Positions 35,941-45,420 of a DNA stretch of 64,000 nt are shown piece after piece. Under the pieces are notes generated by a model that did no database searches, was not told where the DNA came from, and saw nothing but the letters and a program-made list of their open reading frames with translations. Positions within the stretch are counted from its first letter, which is position 1. Every line of letters begins with the position of its first letter. This DNA is from Marinoscillum sp. 108 (GTDB lineage: Bacteria > Bacteroidota > Bacteroidia > Cytophagales > Cyclobacteriaceae): assembly GCF_902506655.1 (NCBI RefSeq), contig NZ_LR734817.1, positions 62,001 through 126,000 of the forward strand, written 5' to 3'. The position numbers were made by a program, and so were the translations under genes.

Positions 35941-38900
35941 CTACTGTTTAATAATCCTGTAAGACACAATATGGCCTTTATTGGAGCTCCTGTCTACAAA
36001 GTTGAGGAGATACACACCTGCAGGGAGCTGGTTCATTTGAAGCTCAACGCTGTGCTCAGACCCATTCTTCAGGGTTAATTCTTCGATCAGGTTACCATTC
36101 ATATCCATGAGCCTGGCCGCCACATTCGGCGATACAAGGTTCCGATAGTTAATGGTCAGCATGTCCTCCACAGGATTGGGGTATACTTCCAGGTCTTTGA
36201 AGTATTTTCTGCGAAAACCGAGAACATTCGTTCTTTTCACTACGATCCCATTCTCAGTGATTGTAGCCTCCAATACAAAGGTGTTTCTCTCCATCCCATC
36301 TGCACCTATTTCAAACTCCACGAAGGAATTCGGATCCATCGGTATACCCGGGTACTCCACGTTGAATCGATACAAACCACTCTCCAGATCGGTAAAGGTA
36401 AACCTGCCCTCATCATCGGACTGCACATAAGCGATCAACACGAAGGTGCCATCCTGATCTATTCGGCCGCTCCTCACGAACCGGCGAAGGGAACAACCCG
36501 CCCGCTTAACCTTCCTTCGGGCCTCCACTCGTCCTCCTTCTTCTTCATCTCCCAGGGTGGTACCCACATCTCCTGTCACCACACCTCCCTCTGGCAATGG
36601 AGGCAGCTCCGGTGGAATTTGGCCCATTTTGAGTACCTCAGTGCTGTCATTTCTCAACTTGAATACCTGTGCCTCCACCCACAAATCCGTGCCGGGGTAA
36701 TAAGTAGGAAGAAACTCTTCCAGATCTTCCGGCTCCACAGAGATCAGGTAGTCGCCCAGAAGCAGATCATCAAACACGAATCCCGCTTCTGCTCCACTCA
36801 CGATTCCCAAGGTATCATAAGGAATTCCGGGAGCGTTGACCCGCAGCGCATAACCGGTTCCTTCCACAAAAGGATTCCCATTGAGGTCGAGTGCGTTGAA
36901 AGTGAGGTCAGCACTGGCCAGTATTTGATACACTCCGCTCGTCAAAGTGAGATTCGGCACCAAGCTACTGGTGACTTCCAGGTAATATTCACCCATGGTC
37001 TCATAGGTGATCCCACTTACTTGCAATGTGCCTGTGGCATCCTCTACCGGATGGGCTCCCAGGTGATTGGTTAGTGTCCATTCGTAACTATTGGCCGTCC
37101 CGCCTACAGCGATCATCACCTCGTAATCACTCCCCTGCGGAATGATCTCCTGCGCGGAGCTCCCTATGGGTCTTTGGGAATCATATACGATCCCCGATAC
37201 GTCCATATTTTTCTCCAGGTCATCAAATTCCAGGTGGTTGCCCGTGACATCCAGGGAAGTAAGGTTTTTCAGGGCCGAGAAATCAGGCAAAGCAGTAATC
37301 CTATTGTCCTTCAAATCCACTGAAACCAGGCCCGCTACATCCAGAATATCCCTACCTAAGGCGCCTGTCAATCCCTTCTCGGGAAGTTCCAGTCCGGTGA
37401 CCCGTTCATTTTCTATGATCACTCCAAACCAGTCGTGAATTGTCGATTCATTGGGCCAATTAGCGGCCTCTCCTGCCCAGCTCGCCCCATTCATGCTTGC
37501 GTACATATTAGCCAGAGCCGTAGAATCCCTTTCCAGAGAAGACACTTTGAAAATAATTGGCTCAGTCACAAGTGTTATATCTGTCACGATCGAACTGGTC
37601 ACCTCTGCATAGTAAGCTCCTTCATCACCAAAGCCATTCACGTTGATTGTCAGTGTGGGACCAGTGTTTTCCAGCTCGGTAATTCCACCATCTGAAAGTG
37701 ACTCCTTAAACCAGGTGTAGCTATTGGCAGATCCTGAAATCTCTCTGGTCAGGAGATACTCACTGCCCTGCTGTCCTAGTGTATCGACCCGTATGCCGAT
37801 GCTGTCCTGTGGAGTATAAAGCAAGCTACTCAGGCCCTGGTTAAGTTCTAGCGAAGCAAATCCGAGCCGATTGTGAGAGGCGTCTAACTCACGAAGGGAA
37901 GCAAGACCGGAAAGATCGGGTAGAGAAATAACGCGGTTGCCGCTGATATCAAGGGTATCCAGTCCTACCAGACCGCTGGATATTTCAGGAAAATCACCCG
38001 ATAAATTATTTTCAGAGAGATCTACCGCAATGACACGCGAGTCTTTCACGGTGACATCCACCCAATCCGCTATAGGTGCCCCTGATCGCCAATTGTTCAA
38101 TCTCGTCCAATTGGCGCCATCCAGGGCATCATATATCTGCAGTAAGGCCAAAGAATCATCCTCCAGCGAAGACACCTCCAGCTGAACCTCCCTGCCATAC
38201 AACGTGAGGTCCGGAAGCAATAAGTTAGTAACCTCATAGGCATACACACCCCGATCACCAATAGTCAGATTCAACAATTTGAGGGAATCCATGACCTGAT
38301 CCACCAAAATATCGCCATCCTTTTTCCAGGTGTAACTGTCCGCCGTTCCACCTCCATCTGCTATCAAAATCAGATCCTCCCCAACACTCACTACAGTATC
38401 CAACCTCACTCCGACAGAATCCTGTGGCGCATATGACCACTCATAAAGCACCCCGCTGAGTGCCTCAAGCGCTCCAAAATCCAGTTGGTTATGACTGACG
38501 GCTAATGAATCCAATAACATGCTCTCCAGACCAGCTGGTAATTTCACCAAATCATTACCCGAGAGGTCAAGCGCCTTGAGGTTCGGTAAAGTAGTGATGC
38601 TATCATCCACATTGCTCAGCTGGTTATTGGCAAGGTTTACAGATTTCAGATTTACTAACTGACCAATTTCGGCAGGTATCACTCCATTCAGTTGATTACC
38701 AGTCAGATTAAGGCCTATCACCTTGTTATTTTGAACCTCTACTCCATACCACGTATCTACAGATCCCGAAAGCCAATTGTCATTATTCAGCCAGTCGGAA
38801 CCCCCTGTAGCGTCATAGATAGCCACCAAAGTGATGGAGTCAGGTATCAAACTTGCTGCTCCAATGGATGCTATGTAGCCATGAGAAATCCCTGAAGAAG

Positions 38901-41900
38901 AGAGTGTATAGTCATCCAGCGTAAAGGCAGGGTCTGAAAATGATCCTCCCAGATAAAGGTTATCTTCCTCCACCACAGCCAAAACACCCAAAGAAGACGA
39001 CCCGGTGGTTGTCGTAGCATTTTTGATCCAGTCCACCTCTCCATCCTGGGTATACTTCATGATGTATACGTCCTGATTCCCTATCAACGGATACTTCGCG
39101 TTCTCTATGTACAAATCGCCACGCTGATCGGAGATGACATAGATGTTTCCCTCTGCATCTGTTTCCATTTCATTATACCCAAAACCATACTGCTGCTCCA
39201 TTATTCCCTTTGCCCAATTGACGGTGCCCTCAGGAGAAAGCTGTAGCAGAAATTTGTTGTAATTGAAAGGACTCTGAAGTGTATCGGTGCCAAAGCCATG
39301 CTTCTTCCCAAACCAGCCTTTGAGCACGGGGTTACCAAAGGGGTCTATCGTAAGTGACGTAGGCCAGCTGGAATAATCTGTAGTCGAACTTCCAGAGTAA
39401 GAATCCTGCCAGATACGTGTGCCGTTATGGTCATATTTCACCACCAATACATTCCCGTCACCATCCGCCATGGGAAACTGTGACCCGTCCTCCATGGTAA
39501 CCCCCTGAGAAGTAGCCTCAGAGGCCAGGTAGATATTTCCTTCCTGATCCGCAGCAGTAATACAGAGGTATTCTATATCTGATCCTCCCACGGTACGCAC
39601 AAACACCCTGTTTCCATCTGCATCATACTTGATCATAAAGCAATCTTCTGAACCTTGATTAATCATGGTCTCTCCGTTCACAACGAGGGAACCAGCCGGA
39701 TATATTCCTGATAATAGCACCCCATCTGGCAGAATGGTCAGGTCATCCAGGGTAATTTGTGCGGGAAACTCCTCGATCCACAAAAAACTGCCCGAAGCGG
39801 AGAGCTTGGCAATAAAATAATTATATGATCCAACGGAAGAGGTAATCACCGAATCCTGAATAACCAGCTCATCCAATCCGCGCTGCCCTATGACATAATT
39901 TGCACCTGATAACTTATCATGCACAAACTTATCACCAATACCCGCTCCTGCACTCGCGCCTGCCAGGTGGGTAAGCCACAGGATGTTATAATTGGCATCC
40001 AACTTGGCTAAGAAAGCTCCGGTGCCTTCTATTGATTGACCAAAAAAATCAGTGGTTCCTTCAGAGCTTCCATAGACCAGCAGGTTTTCCGCTGCATCTA
40101 CTTCCATTCCCGCGGTATTACTTCTGGCCCCCGTTTCCCCAAAGGCATAAGCATATGACCATTCGGGGCCTTCAGTCAATTCGTTTCCGGTACCTTCAAT
40201 GGTCACGTAGAAGGGATCGGTAGTTAGGGTAAGATTCGGTACGCTCTCATTCCTGGCTTCCAGGATGTAAATTCCATTGTCTGAACCAGATACATTTGTC
40301 AAAACCAGGCTATCAGCCACCGCACCTTCTATGGGCTCACCATTTTTAATCCATTGATAGGTGTTACCTACCCCGGCAATGGGGTAGTAAATGATCAATT
40401 CTGAGTCAGCTGCCAATATGGTATCATAAGCCGGTACTTCCAACTGCTGGGGAGAATAGGAGGTCATGGTACCTATATTGGGTGCCAAATCCTCAAAGGT
40501 GAAGAAGTTATTGGCAACCGTAAAAACAGAAGGACTGAGAGCTGACAAATCAGGTAACCCTGTAAACAAATTGCTTTCAATGTGAATCTCATCAAGCAGC
40601 GTGAGGTTAGCCAATTCTGAGGGTACATCTCCTTCCAATTGGTTAATCCGGACACTGAAAACATTCAGGTTGGTGAGGGCTGATAATTCAGGCGGAATGG
40701 TACCAGTGAGCTCATCTGCTCTGAGTCCCAAAAAGGTCAGGTTGGTTAAGTTCCCCAATTCTGGAGGGATTGTTCCCCCTAAAGGATTATGAGATAATAT
40801 TAGATCAGTTAGGGAAACCATCCAACCCAGTTCGGGGGGAATACCACCTGATAACTGATTGCTAAAGAGACTGAGGTAGTTGAGGCTGGTAAGTTCCGTT
40901 AGCGCCAAGGGGATTGGGCCAAAAAATTGATTCGAACCCAGATCTAAATGAAGGAGCCCGGTAAGACCTCCCAGCTCCTCTGGTATCAATCCGGTGAGCC
41001 CATTTCCCGCCAGACTCAATTCCTGCAAACTAGGAATTTGGGTAATCCCTATGGGAAAATCAGCGGCCATTTGCATATTTTGGATCCTCAATACCCGAAG
41101 GCTGGTATTATCAGCACCGCAAGGCAGTGACCCAGACAGGGACGAACCATCTAACCAGAAAAAGTCAAGGGCATCATTTTTCCCGAGTGTATCAGGAAGT
41201 GTAACTTCCAATTGGGCATTACCTACCAGCCTCACATCATAGAGATTGGGCAGGCTCCATAGTCCATCAGGTATGGTTGTCACCAGAGAGTTCGCCATGT
41301 TAAACCCCCATAAGCTGTTTAGTTCTCCTAAGGACTCTGGCAACGAGCTTATGGGATTGGTTAATCCAAGCACTTCAAGATTGATAAGATTACCAATGCT
41401 CTCTGGTACCGCCCCGGTAATGCCATTAATATTTAAGTTGAGACGTTGCAATTGGTCTAAATCACCAATCTCATCAGGAAGACTTCCACCCAGATTGTTT
41501 CCGGACAATTGTAACTCAGTAACTCTCCCGGAGGCTGTTTGTACCCCAAACCAGGTCTCCACCGGCCCTAATAACCAATTGCTATTATTGAACCAGTTAG
41601 TACCATCCGTGGCATTATAAAAAGCTACCAGAGCCAGGGAATCACTCACATTGGTTGTTGAAAACGTTCCGGCAGTAATTGTCCAGTCAAATCCATTGGA
41701 AGAATATTGATCCACCCATTCTATCCAGATAGTATCATTATCGTAAAGAATGAGCTCAGCTTCTGATTCGGGATACGTGGGGTAGTCTATGTCATCATGC
41801 TCTGCCAGGAGGTCTCCACCACAGGCCGAGTATATCCTCAGATATGTATCCTCTCCCGAACCGAGAGAAGAAATCAGCACTTTTTCGTAGGAGACAGAAG

Positions 41901-43125
41901 GTGAATAGAAAAACCATCGTGGGGCTGAAGCAGTAGTATTGGTACCCAATGTGGCCTCAATGGCACCTTCACAACTATCACCCAATGGGCCCACCCACAA
42001 GTTCAGCGGCTCACTATTGAGTGTAAGTCCCGGAAACTGACTATTGGTAACATATAACACGTATTCGCCACCATCGGATGCTTGCAGATTGGTCAAAGTA
42101 AGAGTAGACTCTGTCGCTCCAGAAATCACCACACCATCCCTTTCCCAGTAGTAAGAATCACTGGTTCCAACTCCTGGAAGTGGTGGGCTCAGTAAGGTAT
42201 CTGCGCCTATATCAGTATAAAGGAACTGTTCATTACCAAAGGCCTTTTGTCCGGTATTTAAAGTAATGACTGACTCATTAGGCTCCAGGTCCTCGAACGT
42301 AAAGTGGTTGTTGGATACATTAAAAGTAGTCGCTGAGGATGCTGTAATGGTCGGGAGCTCACTAAAAGCGTTATTGCTAATGTCGAAAAAAATCAGGCTT
42401 GCCCCAATACCGGAGGGTATCGGCCCTTCAAAATCATTTCCAAACAGTCCAAATTCCTCTACATTGATCCAATTCGAAAAAGATGAAGGGATGGTTCCTG
42501 ACAGCAGGTTGTTGCGCACATCAAATTTGATCATGTCTAGATTCCCAAGCGCTGATGGCAGTGCTCCGGAGAGGCTATTGTCGCCAATGTAAAGCAGATC
42601 CAATGCCGTCGCATCAGCCAATTCGGCCGGGACGGAACCAGTGAGCTGATTATCGAAGAGCGTCAATGCTGTTAAACTAGTCATATTCCCTAATTCAGGG
42701 GGGATACTCCCTGACAGGCTATTCGTACTCAGGTACATGTATTGAACGCTAGTAAGGTTACCCAGCGTGGTTGGAAGGGTGCCGGTCAGAGCGTTTCCGG
42801 CCATACTCAAAAAGGTAAGTTCTGATAAGTTTCCAACATCTTCAGGTATCGTACCCGTCAGATTATTACCATTATAAGAAAGAGTACCATCGTCTGAAAG
42901 ATCAAGAGATACCACCCTTCCTCCACTGACAGTCACTCCGTGCCAGGTGTCCACAGAGCCAGCCAGCCAGTTATTACTATTGGTCCAGCTGGGGCCATTG
43001 GTACTGTTATAAAGTACCACCAGGGCCAGGGAATCACTGGTGTTGGTTTGCGATTTCGCCTCTCTAATACTCAGTAGAGCAATGGAGATTATGGTCATTT
43101 TCAGAATGTAGATAAGTAGTTTCAT
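35941..43125 (-). CDS. giant secreted leucine-rich-repeat protein with Ig-like domains and type A T9SS tail
   Basis: A 2394-residue exported protein, started at the ATG at 43125 (MKLLIYILKMTIISIALLS) because it gives a proper signal peptide ending near residue 24. Five related modules open with a cap of the form DSLALv..YnatdG..W...nNW.....v..WfGV; they begin near residues 24, 493, 1425, 1655 and 1863. Each leads into plant-type LRRs (for example LTGTIPPELSALTNL) and then an Ig-like segment with Y.W...G. Between about residues 1000 and 1400 lies an SBBP-like beta-propeller (GNIYLASE, GNIYVISD). A Cna-B/carboxypeptidase-like domain precedes the type A sorting domain (LEVYPNPVEDMLTI, about 2308 to the end). 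A surface adhesin or recognition role is likely but inferred. Confidence 0.9.
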   Translation of the reverse strand: MKLLIYILKMTIISIALLSIREAKSQTNTSDSLALVVLYNSTNGPSWTNSNNWLAGSVDTWHGVTVSGGRVVSLDLSDDGTLSYNGNNLTGTIPEDVGNLSELTFLSMAGNALTGTLPTTLGNLTSVQYMYLSTNSLSGSIPPELGNMTSLTALTLFDNQLTGSVPAELADATALDLLYIGDNSLSGALPSALGNLDMIKFDVRNNLLSGTIPSSFSNWINVEEFGLFGNDFEGPIPSGIGASLIFFDISNNAFSELPTITASSATTFNVSNNHFTFEDLEPNESVITLNTGQKAFGNEQFLYTDIGADTLLSPPLPGVGTSDSYYWERDGVVISGATESTLTLTNLQASDGGEYVLYVTNSQFPGLTLNSEPLNLWVGPLGDSCEGAIEATLGTNTTASAPRWFFYSPSVSYEKVLISSLGSGEDTYLRIYSACGGDLLAEHDDIDYPTYPESEAELILYDNDTIWIEWVDQYSSNGFDWTITAGTFSTTNVSDSLALVAFYNATDGTNWFNNSNWLLGPVETWFGVQTASGRVTELQLSGNNLGGSLPDEIGDLDQLQRLNLNINGITGAVPESIGNLINLEVLGLTNPISSLPESLGELNSLWGFNMANSLVTTIPDGLWSLPNLYDVRLVGNAQLEVTLPDTLGKNDALDFFWLDGSSLSGSLPCGADNTSLRVLRIQNMQMAADFPIGITQIPSLQELSLAGNGLTGLIPEELGGLTGLLHLDLGSNQFFGPIPLALTELTSLNYLSLFSNQLSGGIPPELGWMVSLTDLILSHNPLGGTIPPELGNLTNLTFLGLRADELTGTIPPELSALTNLNVFSVRINQLEGDVPSELANLTLLDEIHIESNLFTGLPDLSALSPSVFTVANNFFTFEDLAPNIGTMTSYSPQQLEVPAYDTILAADSELIIYYPIAGVGNTYQWIKNGEPIEGAVADSLVLTNVSGSDNGIYILEARNESVPNLTLTTDPFYVTIEGTGNELTEGPEWSYAYAFGETGARSNTAGMEVDAAENLLVYGSSEGTTDFFGQSIEGTGAFLAKLDANYNILWLTHLAGASAGAGIGDKFVHDKLSGANYVIGQRGLDELVIQDSVITSSVGSYNYFIAKLSASGSFLWIEEFPAQITLDDLTILPDGVLLSGIYPAGSLVVNGETMINQGSEDCFMIKYDADGNRVFVRTVGGSDIEYLCITAADQEGNIYLASEATSQGVTMEDGSQFPMADGDGNVLVVKYDHNGTRIWQDSYSGSSTTDYSSWPTSLTIDPFGNPVLKGWFGKKHGFGTDTLQSPFNYNKFLLQLSPEGTVNWAKGIMEQQYGFGYNEMETDAEGNIYVISDQRGDLYIENAKYPLIGNQDVYIMKYTQDGEVDWIKNATTTTGSSSLGVLAVVEEDNLYLGGSFSDPAFTLDDYTLSSSGISHGYIASIGAASLIPDSITLVAIYDATGGSDWLNNDNWLSGSVDTWYGVEVQNNKVIGLNLTGNQLNGVIPAEIGQLVNLKSVNLANNQLSNVDDSITTLPNLKALDLSGNDLVKLPAGLESMLLDSLAVSHNQLDFGALEALSGVLYEWSYAPQDSVGVRLDTVVSVGEDLILIADGGGTADSYTWKKDGDILVDQVMDSLKLLNLTIGDRGVYAYEVTNLLLPDLTLYGREVQLEVSSLEDDSLALLQIYDALDGANWTRLNNWRSGAPIADWVDVTVKDSRVIAVDLSENNLSGDFPEISSGLVGLDTLDISGNRVISLPDLSGLASLRELDASHNRLGFASLELNQGLSSLLYTPQDSIGIRVDTLGQQGSEYLLTREISGSANSYTWFKESLSDGGITELENTGPTLTINVNGFGDEGAYYAEVTSSIVTDITLVTEPIIFKVSSLERDSTALANMYASMNGASWAGEAANWPNESTIHDWFGVIIENERVTGLELPEKGLTGALGRDILDVAGLVSVDLKDNRITALPDFSALKNLTSLDVTGNHLEFDDLEKNMDVSGIVYDSQRPIGSSAQEIIPQGSDYEVMIAVGGTANSYEWTLTNHLGAHPVEDATGTLQVSGITYETMGEYYLEVTSSLVPNLTLTSGVYQILASADLTFNALDLNGNPFVEGTGYALRVNAPGIPYDTLGIVSGAEAGFVFDDLLLGDYLISVEPEDLEEFLPTYYPGTDLWVEAQVFKLRNDSTEVLKMGQIPPELPPLPEGGVVTGDVGTTLGDEEEGGRVEARRKVKRAGCSLRRFVRSGRIDQDGTFVLIAYVQSDDEGRFTFTDLESGLYRFNVEYPGIPMDPNSFVEFEIGADGMERNTFVLEATITENGIVVKRTNVLGFRRKYFKDLEVYPNPVEDMLTINYRNLVSPNVAARLMDMNGNLIEELTLKNGSEHSVELQMNQLPAGVYLLNFVDRSSNKGHIVSYRIIKQ

Positions 43126-43261
43126 AAGGCGGTTGGTTTGGACACACAGTTGGTCGGAGTGAATCACATATTCATCCTCAACATGTTAATAAAATTACAA
43201 CAGCCTCATAACCAGATCAATACCTATAAATCGGTAAATACATAAGGTCATCTAAGGCTCT

Positions 43262-43312
43262 TTCAAAGGTGACCCTATAGAACCTTTGAATCAATACGCT
43301 CAAGAGCGTATT
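43262..43312. promoter_or_regulatory. inverted repeat and hairpin upstream of the LRR gene
   Basis: TTCAAAGGT (43262-43270) and ACCTTTGAA (43282-43290) form a 9-bp inverted repeat with an 11-nt spacer. Next to it AATACGCTC-AA-GAGCGTATT (43293-43312) is a perfect hairpin. Both are in the 272-bp gap between the LuxR-type regulator gene and the LRR gene, about 140-190 nt before the LRR start. An operator function is an inference. Confidence 0.45.
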
Positions 43313-43397
43313 TTAAGAAGAAGAATTTAGCCAAGGCTTACAAAAAGTGGCTTAATGAGAGATTTAGTAATGATTGATCTGAGAAATGGAAAAGCAA

Positions 43398-44096
43398 TCA
43401 CTCTCCAAAGAACATGTCGTAGATGAGGCAATCCTGTACGCGTTTGATTCCCAATTTTTTCCAGATGGAATTCCGATGCGTACGGATCGTATCTTTGGAT
43501 ATCACCAGTTTCTCCGCTATTTCCTGGTTGGTAGTGCCCCGGGCCACATGCTTCAGCACCTCCTTTTCACGATTCGTCAAACTCTGGTAACGAAGGTAAT
43601 TGGTGATGGAAACCGGCACCTCTCCCAAAAAATCGCGCAGGATACGTCCGGTCCGGCCCAACTCTGTGAGCGTGTGGTACAGGCTGAAGTAATGGTCTTT
43701 ATCCAGAAACTTTTTATAGGTCAAAAACCAGGCGTATTCCCGATCCCGGGATTTCCTCACATTTTGATAATAAGTAATCACCTGAGATTTTGACGACTCA
43801 TACGGATGATTTTTTAAGAATTGTGAGATGTACGCAAGGCTTTCAGGATGTACCAGTTTAGTGGAGTACGCATTGTCTACCTCTAGTAAAAACTGCTTGT
43901 CCCTCTCGAAATACTCAGCAAAAGACTGATTCACCATTCGGAAACTCCAGCCATCTACATCATTACTGGATACCATGAGGGGAAAGAAATCAATCACTTC
44001 CAAAAAGCGGTTCCTATCAGCGACATACAGATTTTGCAACTGCTGTACCTGTAGCTGGTTATAATGAAAAGACTCAGTTTCAGTGGAATAGGCCAT
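43398..44096 (-). CDS. LuxR/GerE-family transcription regulator
   Basis: A 232-residue protein with a C-terminal LuxR-type helix-turn-helix (about 168-225). The segment LTNREKEVLKHVARGTTNQEIAEKL followed by SKDTIRTHRNSIWKKLG is the classic GerE pattern. The N-terminal half looks like a PAS-type sensor (for example 'FPLMVSSNDVDGWSFRMVNQSFAEYF'), with no receiver Asp, so it is not a standard response regulator. It lies 272 bp upstream of the giant LRR gene on the same strand and may control it. Confidence 0.85.
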   Translation of the reverse strand: MAYSTETESFHYNQLQVQQLQNLYVADRNRFLEVIDFFPLMVSSNDVDGWSFRMVNQSFAEYFERDKQFLLEVDNAYSTKLVHPESLAYISQFLKNHPYESSKSQVITYYQNVRKSRDREYAWFLTYKKFLDKDHYFSLYHTLTELGRTGRILRDFLGEVPVSITNYLRYQSLTNREKEVLKHVARGTTNQEIAEKLVISKDTIRTHRNSIWKKLGIKRVQDCLIYDMFFGE

Positions 44097-44186
44097 CCGA
44101 TCTCAGTTTAGACACGGGTATACTGGAGTTTCGGGGTTTACATTGAATTTATTAAATTAACTCGGTTAGGGCAAAAATTTCTGTAG

Positions 44187-44954
44187 ATGAATTTACATTT
44201 TGAACTTAAAAAGGGAACCAGAAAAGGAACAATGGTCTTCCTCCATGGCAACTCGAGCTCATCCAAGGTGTTTAATGAGACCTTCTCGTCAAGTATTGAT
44301 CATACCTTAATTAGGATGGATTTGCCCGGACATGGAGGCTCTCCAAAAAATCCCCAGTCCTATGCTATCGATACACTCAGAACAATGGTGATCGATTTCA
44401 TCATCGAAAAAGTCACTGAACCTTTTCTCCTCATTGGTAATTCTCTTGGTGGTCATTTGGCCATAGAAATACTACCAGAGCTTCCACAATGTAAAGGTCT
44501 GGTCATTTTCGGGACTCCACCCCTCAAAAAACCAATCAATGCAGAAGAGGCCTTCCTACCGTGCGAAGCACTCAACACCTACTTCAAAGCAGACTATACA
44601 GATGATGAGTTGGACGAGACCATGGCGGTAGCCACCTATGGACCGGCGGGTCGCGAGCTGCTCCGTGATGACTTCATACAGACGGATCCCTCGTTCCGTT
44701 CGACTTTTTACAACGGAGCCATGGTGGAAGGTAGCCTACATGACGAAGTAGCCATCATCGCCAGTGACTCCAGGCCAGTCTATGTCATACAGGGTGTGCA
44801 GGATCCTACGGTGAATGTCAACTACATCCGTGGACTGCAAGGAATCACCAAGATTTTCGAAATCAACAAATGCGGCCACTATGCCAGTCTGGAGGAGCCG
44901 TATCAATTCAATTCTATTCTCAAAAAAGTAAGTTCAGAGGTCTTTAAAGCTTAA
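44187..44954 (+). CDS. alpha/beta hydrolase
   Basis: A 255-residue alpha/beta hydrolase fold protein without a signal peptide. The oxyanion loop FLHGNSSSS (18-26), the nucleophile elbow GNSLGG (Ser86) and a C-terminal catalytic His in KCGHYASLEEP are visible. The substrate is unknown. It lies upstream of the BlaI/M56 pair on the same strand, but three operator dyads separate them, so they are probably distinct units. Confidence 0.88.
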   Translation: MNLHFELKKGTRKGTMVFLHGNSSSSKVFNETFSSSIDHTLIRMDLPGHGGSPKNPQSYAIDTLRTMVIDFIIEKVTEPFLLIGNSLGGHLAIEILPELPQCKGLVIFGTPPLKKPINAEEAFLPCEALNTYFKADYTDDELDETMAVATYGPAGRELLRDDFIQTDPSFRSTFYNGAMVEGSLHDEVAIIASDSRPVYVIQGVQDPTVNVNYIRGLQGITKIFEINKCGHYASLEEPYQFNSILKKVSSEVFKA

Positions 44955-44965
44955 AAAGAAGTTTT

Positions 44966-45036
44966 AACTAAAATATTAGTTGAAACATATTGCTTTCTTC
45001 AAACTAAAAATATAGTTTTGAACTATAATCTTAGTT
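44966..45036 (+). promoter_or_regulatory. three-site operator (AACTA-N6-TAGTT) before the blaI-like gene
   Basis: Three perfect copies of the dyad AACTA-N6-TAGTT lie at 44966-44981, 45002-45017 and 45021-45036. Centre-to-centre distances are 36 and 19 bp. The last copy ends 9 nt before the ATG of the BlaI-family gene. Larger dyads are nested, such as CTTCAAACTAA (44997-45007) facing TTAGTTTGAAG (45031-45041). BlaI/MecI repressors bind comparable palindromes and commonly repress their own operon, so autoregulation is the natural reading. Confidence 0.75.
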
Positions 45037-45045
45037 TGAAGAATT

Positions 45046-45420
45046 ATGAAGGAACCCATCAAAGAGCTTACCCGAGCCGAAGAGGAAATCATGCAGGTGC
45101 TGTGGCAACTGGAATCCGCCTTTGTCAAAGAGATCATTGAGCATCTTCCAGAACCAAAGCCTGCTTATAACACGGTTTCCACCATCGTGCGAATTTTGCA
45201 GCAGAAAGGCTTCGTTGGCCATGAGGCGCACGGTAAATCGCATAAATACTCACCTCTCATTACCAAAGAGACCTATACTAAGACTTTCATGAAGGGCTTT
45301 GTGAAGAAATATTTTAGTGGTTCTTATAAGCAAATGGTTTCGTTCTTCACTCAGGAGGAGAATCTGAGTGTGAATGAACTCGAACAACTCCTTGATCAAC
45401 TCAAAAAGAAATCCTCATGA
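45046..45420 (+). CDS. BlaI/MecI/CopY family repressor
   Basis: A 124-residue winged-helix repressor. The N-terminal LTRAEEEIMQVLWQLESAFVKEIIEHLPEPKPAYNT-type segment and 'TIVRILQQKGFVGHEAHGK' are typical of the family DNA-binding domain; the C-terminal helices form the dimer. The family repressor is inactivated by cleavage triggered by the partner M56 membrane protease. It overlaps that partner gene by 4 nt (ATGA). No beta-lactamase gene is nearby, so the regulated function is not antibiotic resistance on present evidence. Confidence 0.93.
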   Translation: MKEPIKELTRAEEEIMQVLWQLESAFVKEIIEHLPEPKPAYNTVSTIVRILQQKGFVGHEAHGKSHKYSPLITKETYTKTFMKGFVKKYFSGSYKQMVSFFTQEENLSVNELEQLLDQLKKKSS

